64,000 nucleotides of DNA from Ostrinia nubilalis (GCF_963855985.1 NC_087105.1:2544501-2608500), one strand, 5' to 3'; numbered from the stretch's first letter, positions 1 to 12,054 are shown. A program made the numbers and translations. Notes: generated by a model from the sequence alone, not told the origin.

Positions 1-457
1 TAAATAATATTTACGGCTGTAAAAAACGAGGTTACTGAATTCACCTAAACAGCTTACTCTGATTCGCCCATTTATCAACGTTTTTATTAGTGAAAATGTT
101 GCCATAGAGGCATTGGTGCCATTTATTTTGTGCAGTATATGTAAAGTTTTGAGTTTACAAAATCTACTGTAATAAAAATATAAAAAATATTCAAAAGGCG
201 TATTGAATGTAAGTATAAATATATTCCTCTTTACCACAACAAAGTAATAAAAACATCTTCGAATTAAAGCTCTTTTTCTCAAACTGTATTAACATTGTAT
301 ACGTAGAAAACTCACTCAAAGAGCTACGGACAAATGTAGTAAAAAATTCGAGTAAAACTTTGTAGATAACAACGTAGAAATGTCCGGAAGGAACGGTGGA
401 GCGAGCAAAAACTCAGCTGACCGCGTCTACAAAACTTTCCTGCGAGCCTTATGCTCT
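1..457. other. AT-rich stretch, no gene recognised
   Basis: I see no coding frame with a recognisable family, no splice-bounded exon and no clear repeat in this stretch. It precedes the 164-bp tandem repeat. Confidence 0.5.
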
Positions 458-1240
458 GATTAGCACCACGGTGGGTGCCAATTTAGGTTACGTAAGATTG
501 TATGATAATGGAGGCGAAAAACCTTGAACTGACTTGTCACTTTCTTGCACACGTTTAAAAAAGTATTTTCGCTTAAAATAAGAGGGAAAAGGTTGTAAAC
601 TGCGCTGCCTTATTGGCCTTTGATTAGCACCCACGTTGGGCGCCAATTTAGGTTACGTAAGATTGTAAGAAGGTGGCGAAAAACTTTCAACTCACTTGTC
701 ACTTTCTTGCTCGTGTTTTTTAAGTTTTTTCGCTAAGAATGAGAGGGCAAAGGTTTTAAACTGTGCTGCCTTGGTTTACAGCCTTTTCTTTTTTTTACAG
801 CCTACGGAATACCTACGTCATTAGAGACACAGAGAGAATAATGTTCGTTCGTTCGTTTAAGCTGAAAGACGTCCACTGCTGGACAAAGGCCTCCCCCAAG
901 GATTTCCACAAAGACCGGTCCTACGCCAATCGCATCCAGGCACCTCCTGCGACCTTCACCAGATCGCCGGTCCACCTAGTGGGAGGCCTGCCCACGCTGC
1001 TGCCTTATTAGCCTTTTATTAGCACCACGTTGGGCGCCAATTTAGGTTAAGTAAAATTGTATAAAGGAGGCGAATAACTCAACTTCAACTCACTTGTCAT
1101 TTTCTAGTTCGTATTTTAAATATTTTTCCGCTAAAAATTAGAGGACCAAGTCCAAGGTCGTAAACTATTCTGCCTCATTTTGGCCACCACGTTGGGTGCC
1201 AATTTAGGTTTGTAAAGTTTAATAAGATATTGAAGGGGAG
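458..1240. repeat. 164-bp tandem repeat (4 copies) with tRNA-Lys 3'-end motif
   Basis: Four copies begin near 458, 622, 1018 and 1182. The spacing is 164 bp between copies 1-2 and 3-4. Copies 2 and 3 are separated by an inserted LINE fragment; removing it restores a spacing of about 162. Each unit carries CACGTTGGGCGCCA or a close variant (copy 1 and copy 4 are diverged). This equals the last bases of tRNA-Lys(CTT) plus its CCA end. Read on the minus strand it is TGGCGCCCAACGTG, a classic retroelement primer binding site, preceded by a constant block containing TACGTAACCTAAAT. The unit may therefore derive from an LTR/leader junction. That origin is inference; the periodicity is seen directly. 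Confidence 0.75.
773..997 (-). mobile_element. RTE-type LINE 3' fragment with target-site duplication
   Basis: The LINE fragment sits between two copies of TGCTGCCTT (764-772 and 998-1006) inside the 164-bp repeat. Read on the minus strand it contains the conserved end of the RT protein found across this window (a TKWTSG...VKVAGG-like and LGEA.VQQWT-like stretch), followed by an A/C/G/T simple tail of the ACGA type. It is 5'-truncated and dead. Confidence 0.65.
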
Positions 1241-1436
1241 AAAGTTGTTGTGACTAATTGTTAATTTTTTTCCTTTATTTTTTTTTAATTCATACCGTAC
1301 AGACTAAAAGCGAGGATAGGATTAAACCTTAATGCATAGTGTCTTATGGCATTTCTTAGTTTCAACTAACAGTTCTCCCCCTAAGGATATCAGCAAAGAC
1401 TAGTCCTGCGCTTCTCATATCCAGGTTAGGACTTTA

Positions 1437-1775
1437 TCTATACTTATAATAAATCTGTAGAGAGGTCAATTCTGTACATTAAGTATATTTTCAAAATAAC
1501 TATCAGGGGGTGATTAGTGATTAAAAGTGATGCCAAAAATGCAATCAGTAAAATTTTTGTCTGTCTGTCTGTCTGTCTGTATGTTCCTTATAGAAACAAA
1601 AACTACTCGACGGATTTTAACGAAACTTGGTAGGTACTATTATTCTTCATGCTCCTGGGCAGGTTATAGTATACTTAGGAATTCCCACGGGAACGGGAGT
1701 TAGCGGGAAAAAACATTTGTATGAAAAAATCTAAACCGCGTAAGACAGATAAAGGGGGTAAAACGGGATCCAAAA
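1437..1775 (+). mobile_element. Helitron-like short repeat with GTCT microsatellite
   Basis: It starts TCTATACTTATAATAAATC, the 5' TC-type start shared with other copies here (8867, 20348, 58679 minus). It contains a (GTCT)n tract at 1558-1580 and the family block about fold-dependent receptor-like text CGACGGATTTTAACGAAAC. It ends with a GGGGGTAAAACGGGATCC block. The CTAG 3' terminus is not preserved, so the right border is approximate. Confidence 0.5.
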
Positions 1776-2695
1776 ATTATTATTTTTTTATTGTTAACTT
1801 ATAAAAAATATTTCTTTTTTTCAAGCTCACCCTGTGTATCCATATATTCAGCCACACTTCCCCTTTTTCCCTAACAATACGAGTACAATCGCCCATGGTA
1901 GGGCCGCGTCGCATCTTATCTCTCCACGCCACTGGGCAGCGCCGAGTTCTATTGAAATTTATTTTTTATCAGCCCTTGATACTTTCTTGGTGACTATGCG
2001 TTCTGGTTTTTGCGGTCGTTACCTATCTTCGGTGATTTGGGGAATGGAAAGTTACGTAGATTAGACCAACTTGGGTACAGTCAGCAGGAAATGTTTGGTA
2101 GTTTGAAAAGTACGTAATCTAAAGTGATGAATTTAAGAGTTATTAGGTCTATTATTTCAGATTTTGCATGTATTGTGATTATTGTTTCAGGAGAAAGAGA
2201 CGTTTTAAAAACCCTATATTATTTATTGTAGAAAAAGCAATAGAGCTGCATTACACATATTTACTTTTTTTTTACTTGAGTAACTACGCAGGCAGGCACT
2301 GTAGTCTTGAAGCACTTGATTATTTTTTGGAAGACTCGTTGAATCGCTGGCTGACTGAATCATACAAATACTCATATGATAATAAGAATTTAACATCAGT
2401 TTTTTGACCTCAATTATTACGACCTACAATAAAGAACAAGGCGAAGCTTATAGAACTAAAATTATGTATTACGATTAGAAAAATAGTAATCCCTAAACTT
2501 TACAAAATGATGGTTAACCTGCCAAAAAATAAAATATCACTCTAGCCTGCTTTCTGTAACCGATCTTGTTACGTTTTCGCTTTCAGCAAATTTCATCCGC
2601 CATCTCGAGGCGTGAACGATTTGAAACAAGACCCTGATGAATTGGGAGATTTGGTTTCACATTTGTAACTATGTGACGGTCAATATGATAGGTGG
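1776..2695. other. No gene recognised
   Basis: AT-rich DNA with two short open frames (1834-2064 and 2168-2407). Neither has a recognisable family or splice context, and I treat both as chance. Confidence 0.5.
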
Positions 2696-2707
2696 ACTTT
2701 GTAACTT

Positions 2708-2887
2708 CATCGTCATCATCTCAACCATAGGACGTTCACTGCTGAACATAGGCCTCGCCCAATGCTTTCCATCTTGCCCGGTTGGTAGCGGCCTGCGTCC
2801 AGCGCTTTCCTGCTAACTTTATGATGTCGTCGGTCCACCTTGTGGGTGGACATCCCACGCTGCGTTTTCCGGTACGCTAAGCGGTAA
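2708..2887 (-). mobile_element. RTE LINE 3' fragment, 12-bp TSD
   Basis: The fragment reads in the minus direction through the conserved C-terminal RT region (RPPTRWTDD-like) to a degenerate (GATGAT) tail. It is flanked by ACTTTGTAACTT (2696-2707) and ACTTTGTTACTT (2888-2899), an 11/12 match. This marks a short 5'-truncated insertion. Confidence 0.7.
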
Positions 2888-3159
2888 ACTTTGTTACTTA
2901 GTATATTCTTAGTAAATCTAGATTTATTTAAAGAAGATAGTCAAGTTTGAGCTATACCAGAGCGTCTTTTAAAAATTACAAATTTTAATTAAGAGACGTT
3001 TATTTTTTCTAATTAATAATTAATTAATAATTAATCATCATGAGATGTAGCTTTAGACCGATTTTTCATTCAAGTTCCTCGGGGCTCGCAGACCTCCGGA
3101 ATGTTTAGTCTAGGGAAGTTCTATCAACTCTTCTTCTTCTTTTCGTGTCGACAACAAAC

Positions 3160-3720
3160 CTACACAGTGTCAGCCCAAAACTCCGCCACAAGAGTGGCGT
3201 TGTCAGCAGCACTCATCAAATCCTCCTGAGTGCAATTGCTTGGGCACTCAGGGCACGACATCAGGTGCTTCATTGACTGGGGAACAAAACCGCACCCGTT
3301 TGTTAGTCGTATACCTCGAAATCAAAAAATCCTTGTAGCTTTTCACCTATTCGCATTTCGCCGCGATATCAAAATTTCTGAACACATTTTTATTCTTGTA
3401 GTATAATTTTTGATCGCTAATTACAATTGTCTAAAAATTTCATAGTAGATTTACTTTCCTGCCAGTGTCGGCTTAATAAATAGGCTATTGATAATACATG
3501 CTACATCAAAATTTGCGACTGTTGTAAAAATCTGTTAAAAATATATGCTAGTAACAAAATATGCTACCGATATTACACGCTACAACAAAAAACGCTATCA
3601 CGGTGAAATGCGAATAGGTGAAAAGCTACAAGGATTTTTTGATTTCGAGGTATACGACTAAAAAACGACCGCACCTGCACTCCAAGTTTAAGCCATCCAA
3701 GAATCCCCACCTGACAAGAT
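3160..3720 (-). pseudogene. LINE RT C-terminal remnant, split by a MITE
   Basis: The minus strand encodes the cysteine-rich end of a non-LTR RT: CGFVPQSMKHLMSCPECP, then CTQEDLMSAADNATLVAEFW and a stop near 3165. The spacing of Cys and His matches the C-terminal knuckle of Jockey/CR1/R1-type elements. A 371-bp MITE (3297-3667) interrupts it. A paralogous remnant without the MITE lies at 24170-24345. Confidence 0.65.
3297..3667. mobile_element. 371-bp MITE, 71-bp TIRs, 8-bp TSD (hAT-type)
   Basis: Terminal inverted repeats of about 71 bp differ at only about four positions. They begin CGTTTKTTAGTCGTATACC. The flanks are a perfect ACCGCACC duplication (3289-3296 and 3668-3675). The related LINE remnant at 24170-24345 provides a natural empty site, reading ATCACACT at the same place. 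An 8-bp duplication is typical of hAT transposons. There is no coding capacity. Confidence 0.85.
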
Positions 3721-5031
3721 TATCATTGTAGTTGACAATGACTTCATAACATTTCTTAGAATATAATCTGCTGATTGTGCAGTAATGAGCTGACAGACGT
3801 AACTAGATAATGATTTGTATGGTTTTTGGGCTCAATCAAATAGACTAAATTATTGTACTGCAAAAATGCAGCTTGGATGGCGTTTTTGTGCAAGTGACCC
3901 CGGCTGAAGTGAACAGAACTGCACACTCACAGTTGGCTTGTGGTTCTAATGCAGATTGCAGATAGGTCTTAGTACAAACTGTAAAAAACGGCACCTAGCT
4001 AGCTTGCAACACCTTGCAATCTCAGCTTACGTAAGTAAGAAAGCTAATATAAATGAAGAAGTAGAACGTATTAACTCAGAATTTTGTTTAAGTTCGAGTT
4101 AGCCTATTTTCTTCATATTATTTTTATTACGGGTCCAATGACAGTTTAAATTTCCTTCGGGACTTGGCCTTTAGTTTGGGTTTTATTGGCGGTCAAGCTG
4201 TAGATCCTGGCTACACAGGGGTAGCAGTAATAGAAACGGTGGAAATAGTCCGTGGGCCATAAAATATCTCAAATTACCTACATATTTTCTGGTTCAAATC
4301 TATAAACTAAACTATCAATATACCGAACTTGAACAAAGGAGAGCGCGAAATACGTCCATCGATAAATTTTATAAGCCATAGCTTGATTGATGGGTTCCAT
4401 GTTGTTCAAAAAAACTATTCGCGGGCCTTTATAGTGACGTTGATGCATCGATGTTTGCCCAGTTAATATTTTTCAGACTTGTGCAAGAGCGTTGTTTTGA
4501 CATTTAGGTTAAACTCATAAAACTCATTTTATTTTTGAAAGTAGACTTTAAAAAGCACCTTTACACGTACCAAATGAATGGTCACTAAACTTGTCAGTTG
4601 ACAATGAACAATTATTTTTCTTTCCTTCCCTTTTTATTTCTCTTCTCAAATCTCTTTCTTTCTTTCAATTCACCTCGGGACTAATTAGTTGTCATAGATC
4701 AAGTAAGTTAAATAACGAGTAGCGTAGCCTCATAGAAAATAGACTGTTATAAAGATAATAATTAAAATATTTTCATCCTAACACGATCTGTGGACAGTGA
4801 TCAAATTAATATTCCGCCGCGACCCGCCCAGTGGGGCGGGCGGGAATTCGTGATGAGCTCACGACTCCGATCAAATTTAGATGCCATGTGAATACGTTTT
4901 GAGTCATTTGTGATTATAATTTAAAATAATTAACGTCCTTTTAAACGTTGTTTTTATACCATTTGTATTTAAGCATTAGTTATTCGCCATCAATAAATTA
5001 TTGTGATCAGATGATTGGATCCTCACAGTAG
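3721..5031. other. Intergenic; holds a dispersed-repeat copy at about 4130-4247
   Basis: No gene is recognised. The 4130-4247 block (GGTCAAGCTGTAGATCCTGG and neighbours) recurs at 7445-7585 and, inverted, at 43957-44075. It is a dispersed repeat of unknown class. A GC-rich patch at 4812-4855 has no recognised role. Confidence 0.5.
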
Positions 5032-5039
5032 GTACTCTT

Positions 5040-5150
5040 GCACAAGTTGAACCGACTACCTCATAAAGGTAGCAGAAAGGCGCTGCATTCAGACCGCTAC
5101 CGGTCATTTGAGCAGCGGACGTCCAATGGCTGAAAAGATGATGATGATGA
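5040..5150 (+). mobile_element. Short RTE LINE 3' fragment, 8-bp TSD
   Basis: This 111-bp piece contains the conserved GTAGCAGAAAGGCGCTGCAT region and ends in a (GATGAT)n tail. It is bounded by GTACTCTT on both sides (5032-5039 and 5151-5158). Confidence 0.75.
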
Positions 5151-5304
5151 GTACTCTTAAATCCTTTGTTCTATGTACTTGTTGATGAGACATATCTGAA
5201 AAATCATCTGTCATAACAACCAGGCTTATGAAAACAAAAGATACAACCCTCATTTATATAACTTTAATCCTTTAGTAGTTAAATAGGGCTCTAAATGTAA
5301 ATAT

Positions 5305-5494
5305 GACAGATGAGTGACTGACTGACATAGTGATCTATCAACGCACAGCCCAAACCACTGGACGGATCGGGCTGAAATTTGGCATGCAGGTAGATGTTAT
5401 GACGTACGCATCCGCTAAGAAAGGATTTTACGAAACTCCACCCCTAAGGGGGTAAAACGGGATCCACGCGTACGAAGTCGCGGGCGGCCGCTAT
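5305..5494 (+). mobile_element. Helitron-like repeat, 5'-truncated
   Basis: It shares the block GGACGGATCGGGCTGAAATT, a GGGGGTAAAACGGGATCC block and the terminal hairpin CGCGGGCGGCCGC with 15448-15654 and 13986-14185 (minus). It terminates CTAT rather than CTAG. Confidence 0.6.
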
Positions 5495-7440
5495 TAAAAT
5501 AAAACTAAGGACGACTTTAATAACTGAAAACAATTGACTACCAAAAATAGATCAGCTATTTAAAAAAATGTTGAGCATTCTATTTTCAAATCGTTACCTA
5601 CTCTAGTGGAAAATCGTTAACCTACCAACAACGTGAGCTACTTCACTGATTAGCCAGAGGGAGTAAAAAAATAATAAATTCAGGGAGCCTCTCCTCTTTC
5701 ATGCCATAATGATACCAGGGCAGCATTTACAATTATGTTGCTGCCGTAGCATGGAAATAAACAGTAAACTCACACAAAAGTCACCGCTACAAGAGCACAG
5801 CCTTCTCTAATTTACCAGAGGCAAATGCAGGAATGGGGGATAAACAAATAAAAATTCATTTATTTCCAAAAATACTTGTATACAGAGTTATTACCGAGTC
5901 TTCCCGGTAAGTAGTCAGAGACACTTAATAATAATAATAATTCTTTATTTTCTCCACAATCTAAATCTAAAGGTTAACAATGTAAGGTTTAATATTATCT
6001 TAAATTACAATTAAATGTAGTGGACAGACACTTAGATTGCGGGAGACTGGTGTCTGAGCTAGGCTGCGAGCCTGTATTACAGAACACCAGGACTCTCCGC
6101 TCTCGACGTGACCGACTAAAACCTGAGTACTTGTATTTGGAATAACTCGCTACTTCTCATTTGGATAGCTAATAAAGTCAAGTAGTATTAGTTCACTAAG
6201 TAAGTATTTACTTTGCTTTGTTACGAGTATGTGAGATACATTTACAGAAGTAAATTGTAATAAATTATGGTAGATTACCAACTGTAAGTCTTTCATTGAC
6301 ATACAAAGATTTACGCTAAATGACAGTAGGTATACTAAAAAGAAAGGAATAGGATAATGCTCGTTTATGTGTGGTTGTGTGCGTGTGTGTATGAGTGTGA
6401 GAGTGTATGGGGATGTGGGGATTTAGCCTACACCCCTCATTCTTCCCAGACGGGTGGAAATGAGTGATTTCGCTATATGAGTGATATTATTTCTCTAATA
6501 ATCTTTTACGACATCTATAGGAAGAGAAGAACATCCCCAATCGAGTATGGAGTCCACTACTATTGTGTTGTTCAATTTAATGTCAGTAGAAATATGAAAC
6601 AATACGTTCACTTGCATTTATTTTTATTGTAAACACCCCAACTTTTTTGTAAATTCTTTTGAGAAAATAATTAATGTCTTTAACCGTAACTTTGTAATGA
6701 CATTGAGATACAGGGTTATTTTTAAATACACAACCTCGCAGTAGATAGCTGACATCATAATTTAAATAACAACATTGTATTCGCGTCTTGAATGGACTGT
6801 TCGTTATATTTGGTCTGTCGCCACGGTTTACAGACAATAAACGCATAAAGTGTCACCGCACAACTCAAATTAAGTCCGCCATAAAGCCTTGCTGTGATTA
6901 AGCCATTAAAAAGGCCGACCCGCTGTAATGTGAATATTCATTTAAACCTTTGCAAATGTAATTAGGAAATTGAGTACTCCCTTTTTGCCGTTTAGGTTTC
7001 ATTTGCAACGATTTGTGTGACATACGGAAGCTTCCGTTTTTAATTTAACACTGATTTTGGGGGGTTACGTACGAGATAACTGCGCACCTGGTGGCCGTGA
7101 CGTCACAGCGACGCTCTGGTACGGATGGGGCGAACGCGGGGAAGGGTAGGGAAATCTTTTGATGGCGATTCGAGTACCTACGCAAACGATTCGAACTCGA
7201 AAGTTTTTCGTGCTAACCGTACAGAAATGACGACAACGCGCTACGGCAGCGCGACTGTATCGCTACAAAAAGACGCCGTGGGCGAGGGCCCTTATTGCGA
7301 GTATTAAAACATCAACTTTTTTTCGACGGGCTTTTCGGGAAGCTCTTGGCCAGCATCACACCTCATATAAAATATGAAGTCAAGTACATGTCAAAACAGA
7401 CATACAACGGAAGCATATAACTACGAACTCCTCCTATATT
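5495..7440. other. Intergenic, no gene recognised
   Basis: It contains an AAT microsatellite near 5926, a GT-rich tract at 6364-6420 and a GC-rich patch at 7080-7290. The block around 7160-7225 recurs inverted at 27597-27670, so the patch is probably repeat-derived. Short open frames (6583-6846 minus, 7125-7307 plus) lack any family signal. Confidence 0.5.
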
Positions 7441-7444
7441 TTTC

Positions 7445-7585
7445 TGATTAATTTCCTTGCGGTTCCAATGACAATTTAACTTTCCCCCGGCACAAACTTG
7501 ACCTTCACTGGTTGGGTTTTTATTGGTGGTCAAGCTGTAAATCCTGGCTACACAGGAGTTGCAGCGGTGGAAACGAGAGGTGGGA
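7445..7585. repeat. Dispersed repeat, copy 2
   Basis: It matches 4130-4247 in the same orientation and 43957-44075 inverted. It shares TTGGGTTTTTATTGG and CAAGCTGTAAATCCTGGC. Class unknown. Confidence 0.6.
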
Positions 7586-7918
7586 ATATTTAAAATACAA
7601 CGGAAGCATAATAATAGGGTCTCGTTAGTACCTACCATTTGGGTACGGAACGGTAAAAGTGTTCGTACGTTACTTTGAGTTCAATTTATTCCAAACTTTA
7701 CCAACAACCCTGACGTAACTCAATCTGCGTGACAAAGTGTGTGACAACCCGGAAGCGACGTCCAAATAGTACCACCCTGTATGACGTCATATTTTGTGTA
7801 GTAACAGCTTTTACGATGTTACAGTTGCTTCCGCTAATATGAATTTCATTTTTGAGGACAACTTAGAACAATGACATACTTATAATGTGTAGATTTGAAG
7901 TTCGTATCATTTTCATTT

Positions 7919-7990
7919 CTTCTTCTTCTTTTCAGCCAAATGACGTCCACTGCTGGACAAAGGCCTCCCCCAAGGTTTTCCACAGTTTTC
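7919..7990 (-). mobile_element. 72-bp RTE LINE stub with 11-bp TSD
   Basis: Only the last part of the element is present: the AAATGACGTCCACTGCTGG region with an AGAAGAAGAA-type tail on the minus strand. CATTTTCATTT flanks it on both sides (7908-7918 and 7991-8001), an exact 11-bp duplication. It is one of the shortest clean LINE insertions in the window. Confidence 0.75.
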
Positions 7991-8527
7991 CATTTTCATT
8001 TATAAATGGTAAAAACAACATTTTTAGAAGTAGGTCTATAATATCTTAAATTATTTGTTTAATATATTTAATCCGTACTTGGTAGTACGGAAAGAAAGAA
8101 AGGAAACCATTTATTTTGGTTCCAACTTTAAAAAATCTAACACACAGATAATAAAAGCAAGTACAGTAGTTAGAACCAAAATTGGCCACCGCTCAGCATT
8201 GCATTGGAACATTGCTTTGTTCTCTACATACTAATATTAAATTGATTTCTTTTTTCATATAAGAGTACAACATTCCCTCGTTCTTTTAGAAACTACGATT
8301 CATTACATATAAAGAAAACGAGAAAATCCATACATTATTTATCCCGTAGCATCGTCTACGAAGAACTAAGCGATGTGCTACATTGTAGCTACGAGAGTAC
8401 TACGAGAACACGTCGTAGCAGTTAATATTGCCTTAGATCAGAGGTGTTCAATCTTTTCCATTGAACAAGCTTTATAATTTGTCACCGTAAAATTGCGAAT
8501 TCCGTCAGATTATAATTTAACGTAGTT

Positions 8528-8760
8528 AGATTCGTTCGTTTGTTCGTTTCAGCCAAATGACGTCCACTGCTGGACAAAGGCCTCGCCCCTAAGGGATTTC
8601 CATAATGACCGGTCCTGCGCTGCCCGCATCCAGGGTCTTTCCGCGACCTTCACTAGATCGTCGGTCCACCTAATGGGCCTGCCCGTCGTTTATGTCCCGT
8701 ACGTCTTCCGGCCTATGGTCGCTACTCGAGAACTTTTCTGCCCCAACGGCTATCATCTCT
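8528..8760 (-). mobile_element. RTE LINE 3' fragment
   Basis: The minus strand reads through the conserved RT C-terminal region, with a terminal (ACGA)n-type tail at about 8527-8545. It lacks an open frame. Confidence 0.65.
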
Positions 8761-8866
8761 CTTTTTAACTATACGATTAAATAGAAATATACTAAAATAA
8801 ATGGATGTAGACTCAAGTTTATGATCATGGTTTGATCTTTCATTTTTTGGTGACAATCTATACTTA

Positions 8867-9086
8867 TATTATAAAGCTGAAGAGTTTGTTTGTTTGTTTG
8901 TTTACTTGAACGCGCTAATCTCAGGAACTACCGGTCCGATTTGAAAAATTCTTTCAGTGTTAGATATCCTATTTATTGAGGAAGGCTATAGGCTATATAC
9001 CATCACGTTACGAGTAATAGGTGCAGAGCAAGCATGAAAAATGTTGCGAAAACGGGTTTTCACGCGTACGATGTCGCGGGCACAGC
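8867..9086 (+). mobile_element. Helitron-like short repeat
   Basis: It begins TCTATACTTATATTATAAAGC, carries a (GTTT)n tract and the CACGCGTACGATGTCGCGGG block, and ends in a degenerate CAGCTTT where CTAG would be expected. It belongs to the same broad family as the inverted copy at 63225-63420. Confidence 0.6.
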
Positions 9087-9556
9087 TTTAAATTTAAATT
9101 TAAATTAAATTTGTTTAAATTTGTTTAAATATCCTTAGACATTTTACACTGCGCTTCTAGTCCCAAACTAAGCAAAGCTTGTACTATGGGTACTAGACAA
9201 CGGATATAAACCTAGCTAGTCCTATTATAAAAGGAAGACCTAAATGTTGACAGCCACTGCCTCACATTGTGACTCTGCTGAATAGATGTTCACTTGAAAT
9301 GGTTGCAAAAAGTGGATATTACATTTTTCTTTTCAGGGTTCAGTAAATAAATACAAAACCCTTTCTTCGATAGCATTCGCTTCTCGTTGAATTTCCTTCG
9401 AGGAAAAAATGTTGAGGAAAAAGGGTTTCAAGCTGAATATTTAATGTGTTTTGAACAACATGTTTCTACTAGCGTGTTTCTTTGCGATGGGTCTACGTGT
9501 ATTATGATTATGAAAGATAATAAATGAATATTATAGTATTCGAGTTTGTAAAATAA

Positions 9557-9793
9557 GTAGGTAGGGTGATCGCTACGAGTATAGTAATTAGCCAATACAT
9601 AGTTATTGGCAAACTTGCCTAAAATAAAAAGAAACAAGCATAATGGAAGTAACTAAGAGAGGAAAAGAGACAAATATTTTTTCTGAACAATACGCAGTCC
9701 AATGTAGTAAATATTTTTGTCTCTTACTTTTTAACAATCCAATATGCCAATAACTATGTATAGGCTAATTACTATAGCAATCACCCTACCTAC
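9557..9793. mobile_element. 237-bp MITE, about 50-bp TIRs
   Basis: The ends are GTAGGTAGGGTGATYGCTA and its complement. The inverted repeats (AGTAATTAGCC...TAGTTATTGGCA) run about 50 bp with few mismatches. No coding capacity. The target duplication is not clear. Confidence 0.75.
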
Positions 9794-10235
9794 GTAATAT
9801 GGTACCTAAAAGGCACTTAATTTTTTTTAAAGTGATGTTAATAGTAAAGTCGCTCACTTTCTCTCTCTCTCTCTCACTCGCTCGATGGTTGTATTACCTA
9901 TAATATCTTCTATTATAACTTTCATAATATGACCTTATTTCTATGCAATATTCAAAGTAAAAGAGACCATAATTCACGGACATAAAGTTGGAAAAGCGCT
10001 TAGCGATCACAAATGACGCGTGAAAATGCGTTAACGACGCGAATGATCAATGACAGCAAACTTTCACGTTTACCGGACAATATAATTGAATATAGAAAGT
10101 CCTTTTGTTCTTTGGTAAAGTCCATAAATTAGTGGCCATTGAAGATCGACGCCTCAACACAAAGAACTTCCGAATAAATGGAAATATACGGGGGGGAAAT
10201 TTGTGTGAGACGCGCGTCTTATTTTAAGCGGTTCC

Positions 10236-10490
10236 AAGCATTGTCGTTTCATTCGTTTCGTTGCTGGACAAAGGCCCAAGGATTTCCACCACGACCGGTC
10301 CTGTGCTACTCGTATCCAGGCACTTCCCGTGACCTTCACCAGATCGTCAGTCCAGCTAGTGCCCACACTACGTCTTCCGGTCCATGGTCGCCACTCGAGA
10401 ACTTTTCTGCCCCAACCTCTATCAACTCTGCGAGCTATGTGCCCCCGCCCACTGCCACTTGATTTTAGCAATTTTGCGGGCTATGTCATT
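10236..10490 (-). mobile_element. RTE LINE 3' fragment, decayed
   Basis: The minus-strand translation carries the family's GRRSVGTSWTDDLVKVTGS-like region with deletions. It still has a 105-codon open frame, which is debris rather than a host gene. Confidence 0.6.
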
Positions 10491-11186
10491 TTGGTTTTAA
10501 AATGCAAAATATTAATTAAACTAACACAAATTAACCTTTATGTCAGTCACTTTGGTGCGTTTGGTATTTATTAATGAATGAAACATTTTAGTCAGTAAAA
10601 TTTACCACAAGTATTAATAATCACGTCTCGGAACAAATTGTGCCGCTCTATGTTTTCACAGGCGTGATATCTCCCCCATCTTCGGTTGAAATATTGCCAT
10701 TCTCGGTGTGATTTCATTTGATGCCATTGTCCTCTATTCGCTTTTTGTTTTGCATCTATTTATCAGATGTAATACCGAGTTAGATGTTCCATTGAATCAA
10801 GATTAATGGTTGGTAACTGAGTAAATGATTCTAATAAAACTGTTTTGGACATATTGGACAGACAAGACAATTTGGTACCATTATTATTATTATTTTTTTA
10901 AAATTTACATACTTTGTTTTGTATTAGAATAAGTTAAATATTGTGTAGGTATATTTAAGAAGTGCATGTAATTTGGTGCCAAATAAATTTTTTTCTTTCT
11001 TTCTTTCTTTACAAGAAACTTATTTTGATAGTAGCATAATATTTATCACGATCTATCAAAGGACTTCACTTGCTTTCATAGTAAAAGTGTAGGGAAAATA
11101 AGATTTATAAAAATAGGGATTATTTAGGTTAGGCCGCGTCGGCCTGATTGAGCCATAAAAGACCGTTATAATAATAATAATAATAA
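10491..11186. other. Intergenic, no gene recognised
   Basis: It holds an ATT tract near 10879, a TTTC tract near 10993 and a (TAA)n tract at 11168-11186 that abuts the Dong-like repeat. Confidence 0.5.
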
Positions 11187-12052
11187 GCACACCTCTCTAC
11201 ACCCCTGAGCTGGCAGACACCATTTAGGCCCATTTAGTCGCTGGCTAGTCACCGCCTGCCAATTTTGCAGTCAGAGACTATGAACCAGGCAGGTGTCCCG
11301 TAGTCTCCATCCATAGCCCAGTAACCAGTCCCTCCATCCTTCATCCATAACCCTAGTCCATTCTTCAATAACTGCAATAGCTCCTGTGCACAGGCTGGGG
11401 ATGGTCTCTGGCTACATCCCATGATATAGTCAGAGACTAGATCCAGCCTGTGCATCACTTTCACTTTTGTCGATTATTTTGCGCTTAAAACGGCCTCTAC
11501 GTGTTGGATCTGTATCCCCACGCAAGCCTTATAAAGGACCGGGCCACTTTTGACCCGTGAGCTCCAAAGCGTACAAACATAATAATAATAATATCGGAGA
11601 CAGCGCAGCACACCTCTCTACACCCCTGAGCTGGCAGACGCCAATGTTGCCCCTCAGTCCGGTCTATACGACCCATGACGCCAGGGGGGGCCCATTTAGT
11701 CGCTGGCTAGTCACCGCCTGCCATTTTTTCAGTCCGAGACTATGAACCAGGCAGGTGACCCGTAGTCTCCATCCATAGCCCAGTAACCAGTCCATCCATC
11801 CTTCATCCATAACCATAGTCCATTCTCCAATAACTGCAATAGCTCCTGTGCACAGGCTGGTGATGGTCTCTGGTTACATGCCATGATATAGTCAGAGACT
11901 AGATCCAGCATGTGCACCACTTTCACTTTTGTCGATTATTTTGCGCTTAAAACGGCCTCTACGTGTTGGATCTGTATCCCCACGCAAGCCTTATAAAGGA
12001 CCGGGCCACTTTTGACCCGTGAGCTCCAAAGCGTACAAACATAATAATAATA
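11187..12052. repeat. Two direct copies of a 0.4-kb unit bounded by (TAA)n
   Basis: Unit 1 (11187-11593) and unit 2 (11608-12052) are near-identical over CACCTCTCTACACCCCTGAG, the AACCAGGCAGGTG region and the GTGAGCTCCAAAGCGTACAA end. Unit 2 has about 40 bp that unit 1 lacks (about 11642-11691). Each ends in (TAA)n, and unit 2 runs directly into the endonuclease-encoding LINE piece at 12055. I read them as non-coding parts of Dong/R4-like insertions into TAA repeats (inference). Confidence 0.65.
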
Positions 12053-12054
12053 AC

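Noticed and set aside
7125..7307. GC-rich plus-strand frame near 7.1 kb as a CpG promoter or gene
   Set aside because: Part of it recurs inverted at 27597-27670, so it is repeat-derived.
10154..10471. 105-codon minus-strand frame
   Set aside because: It is the decayed RTE C-terminus, not a host gene.
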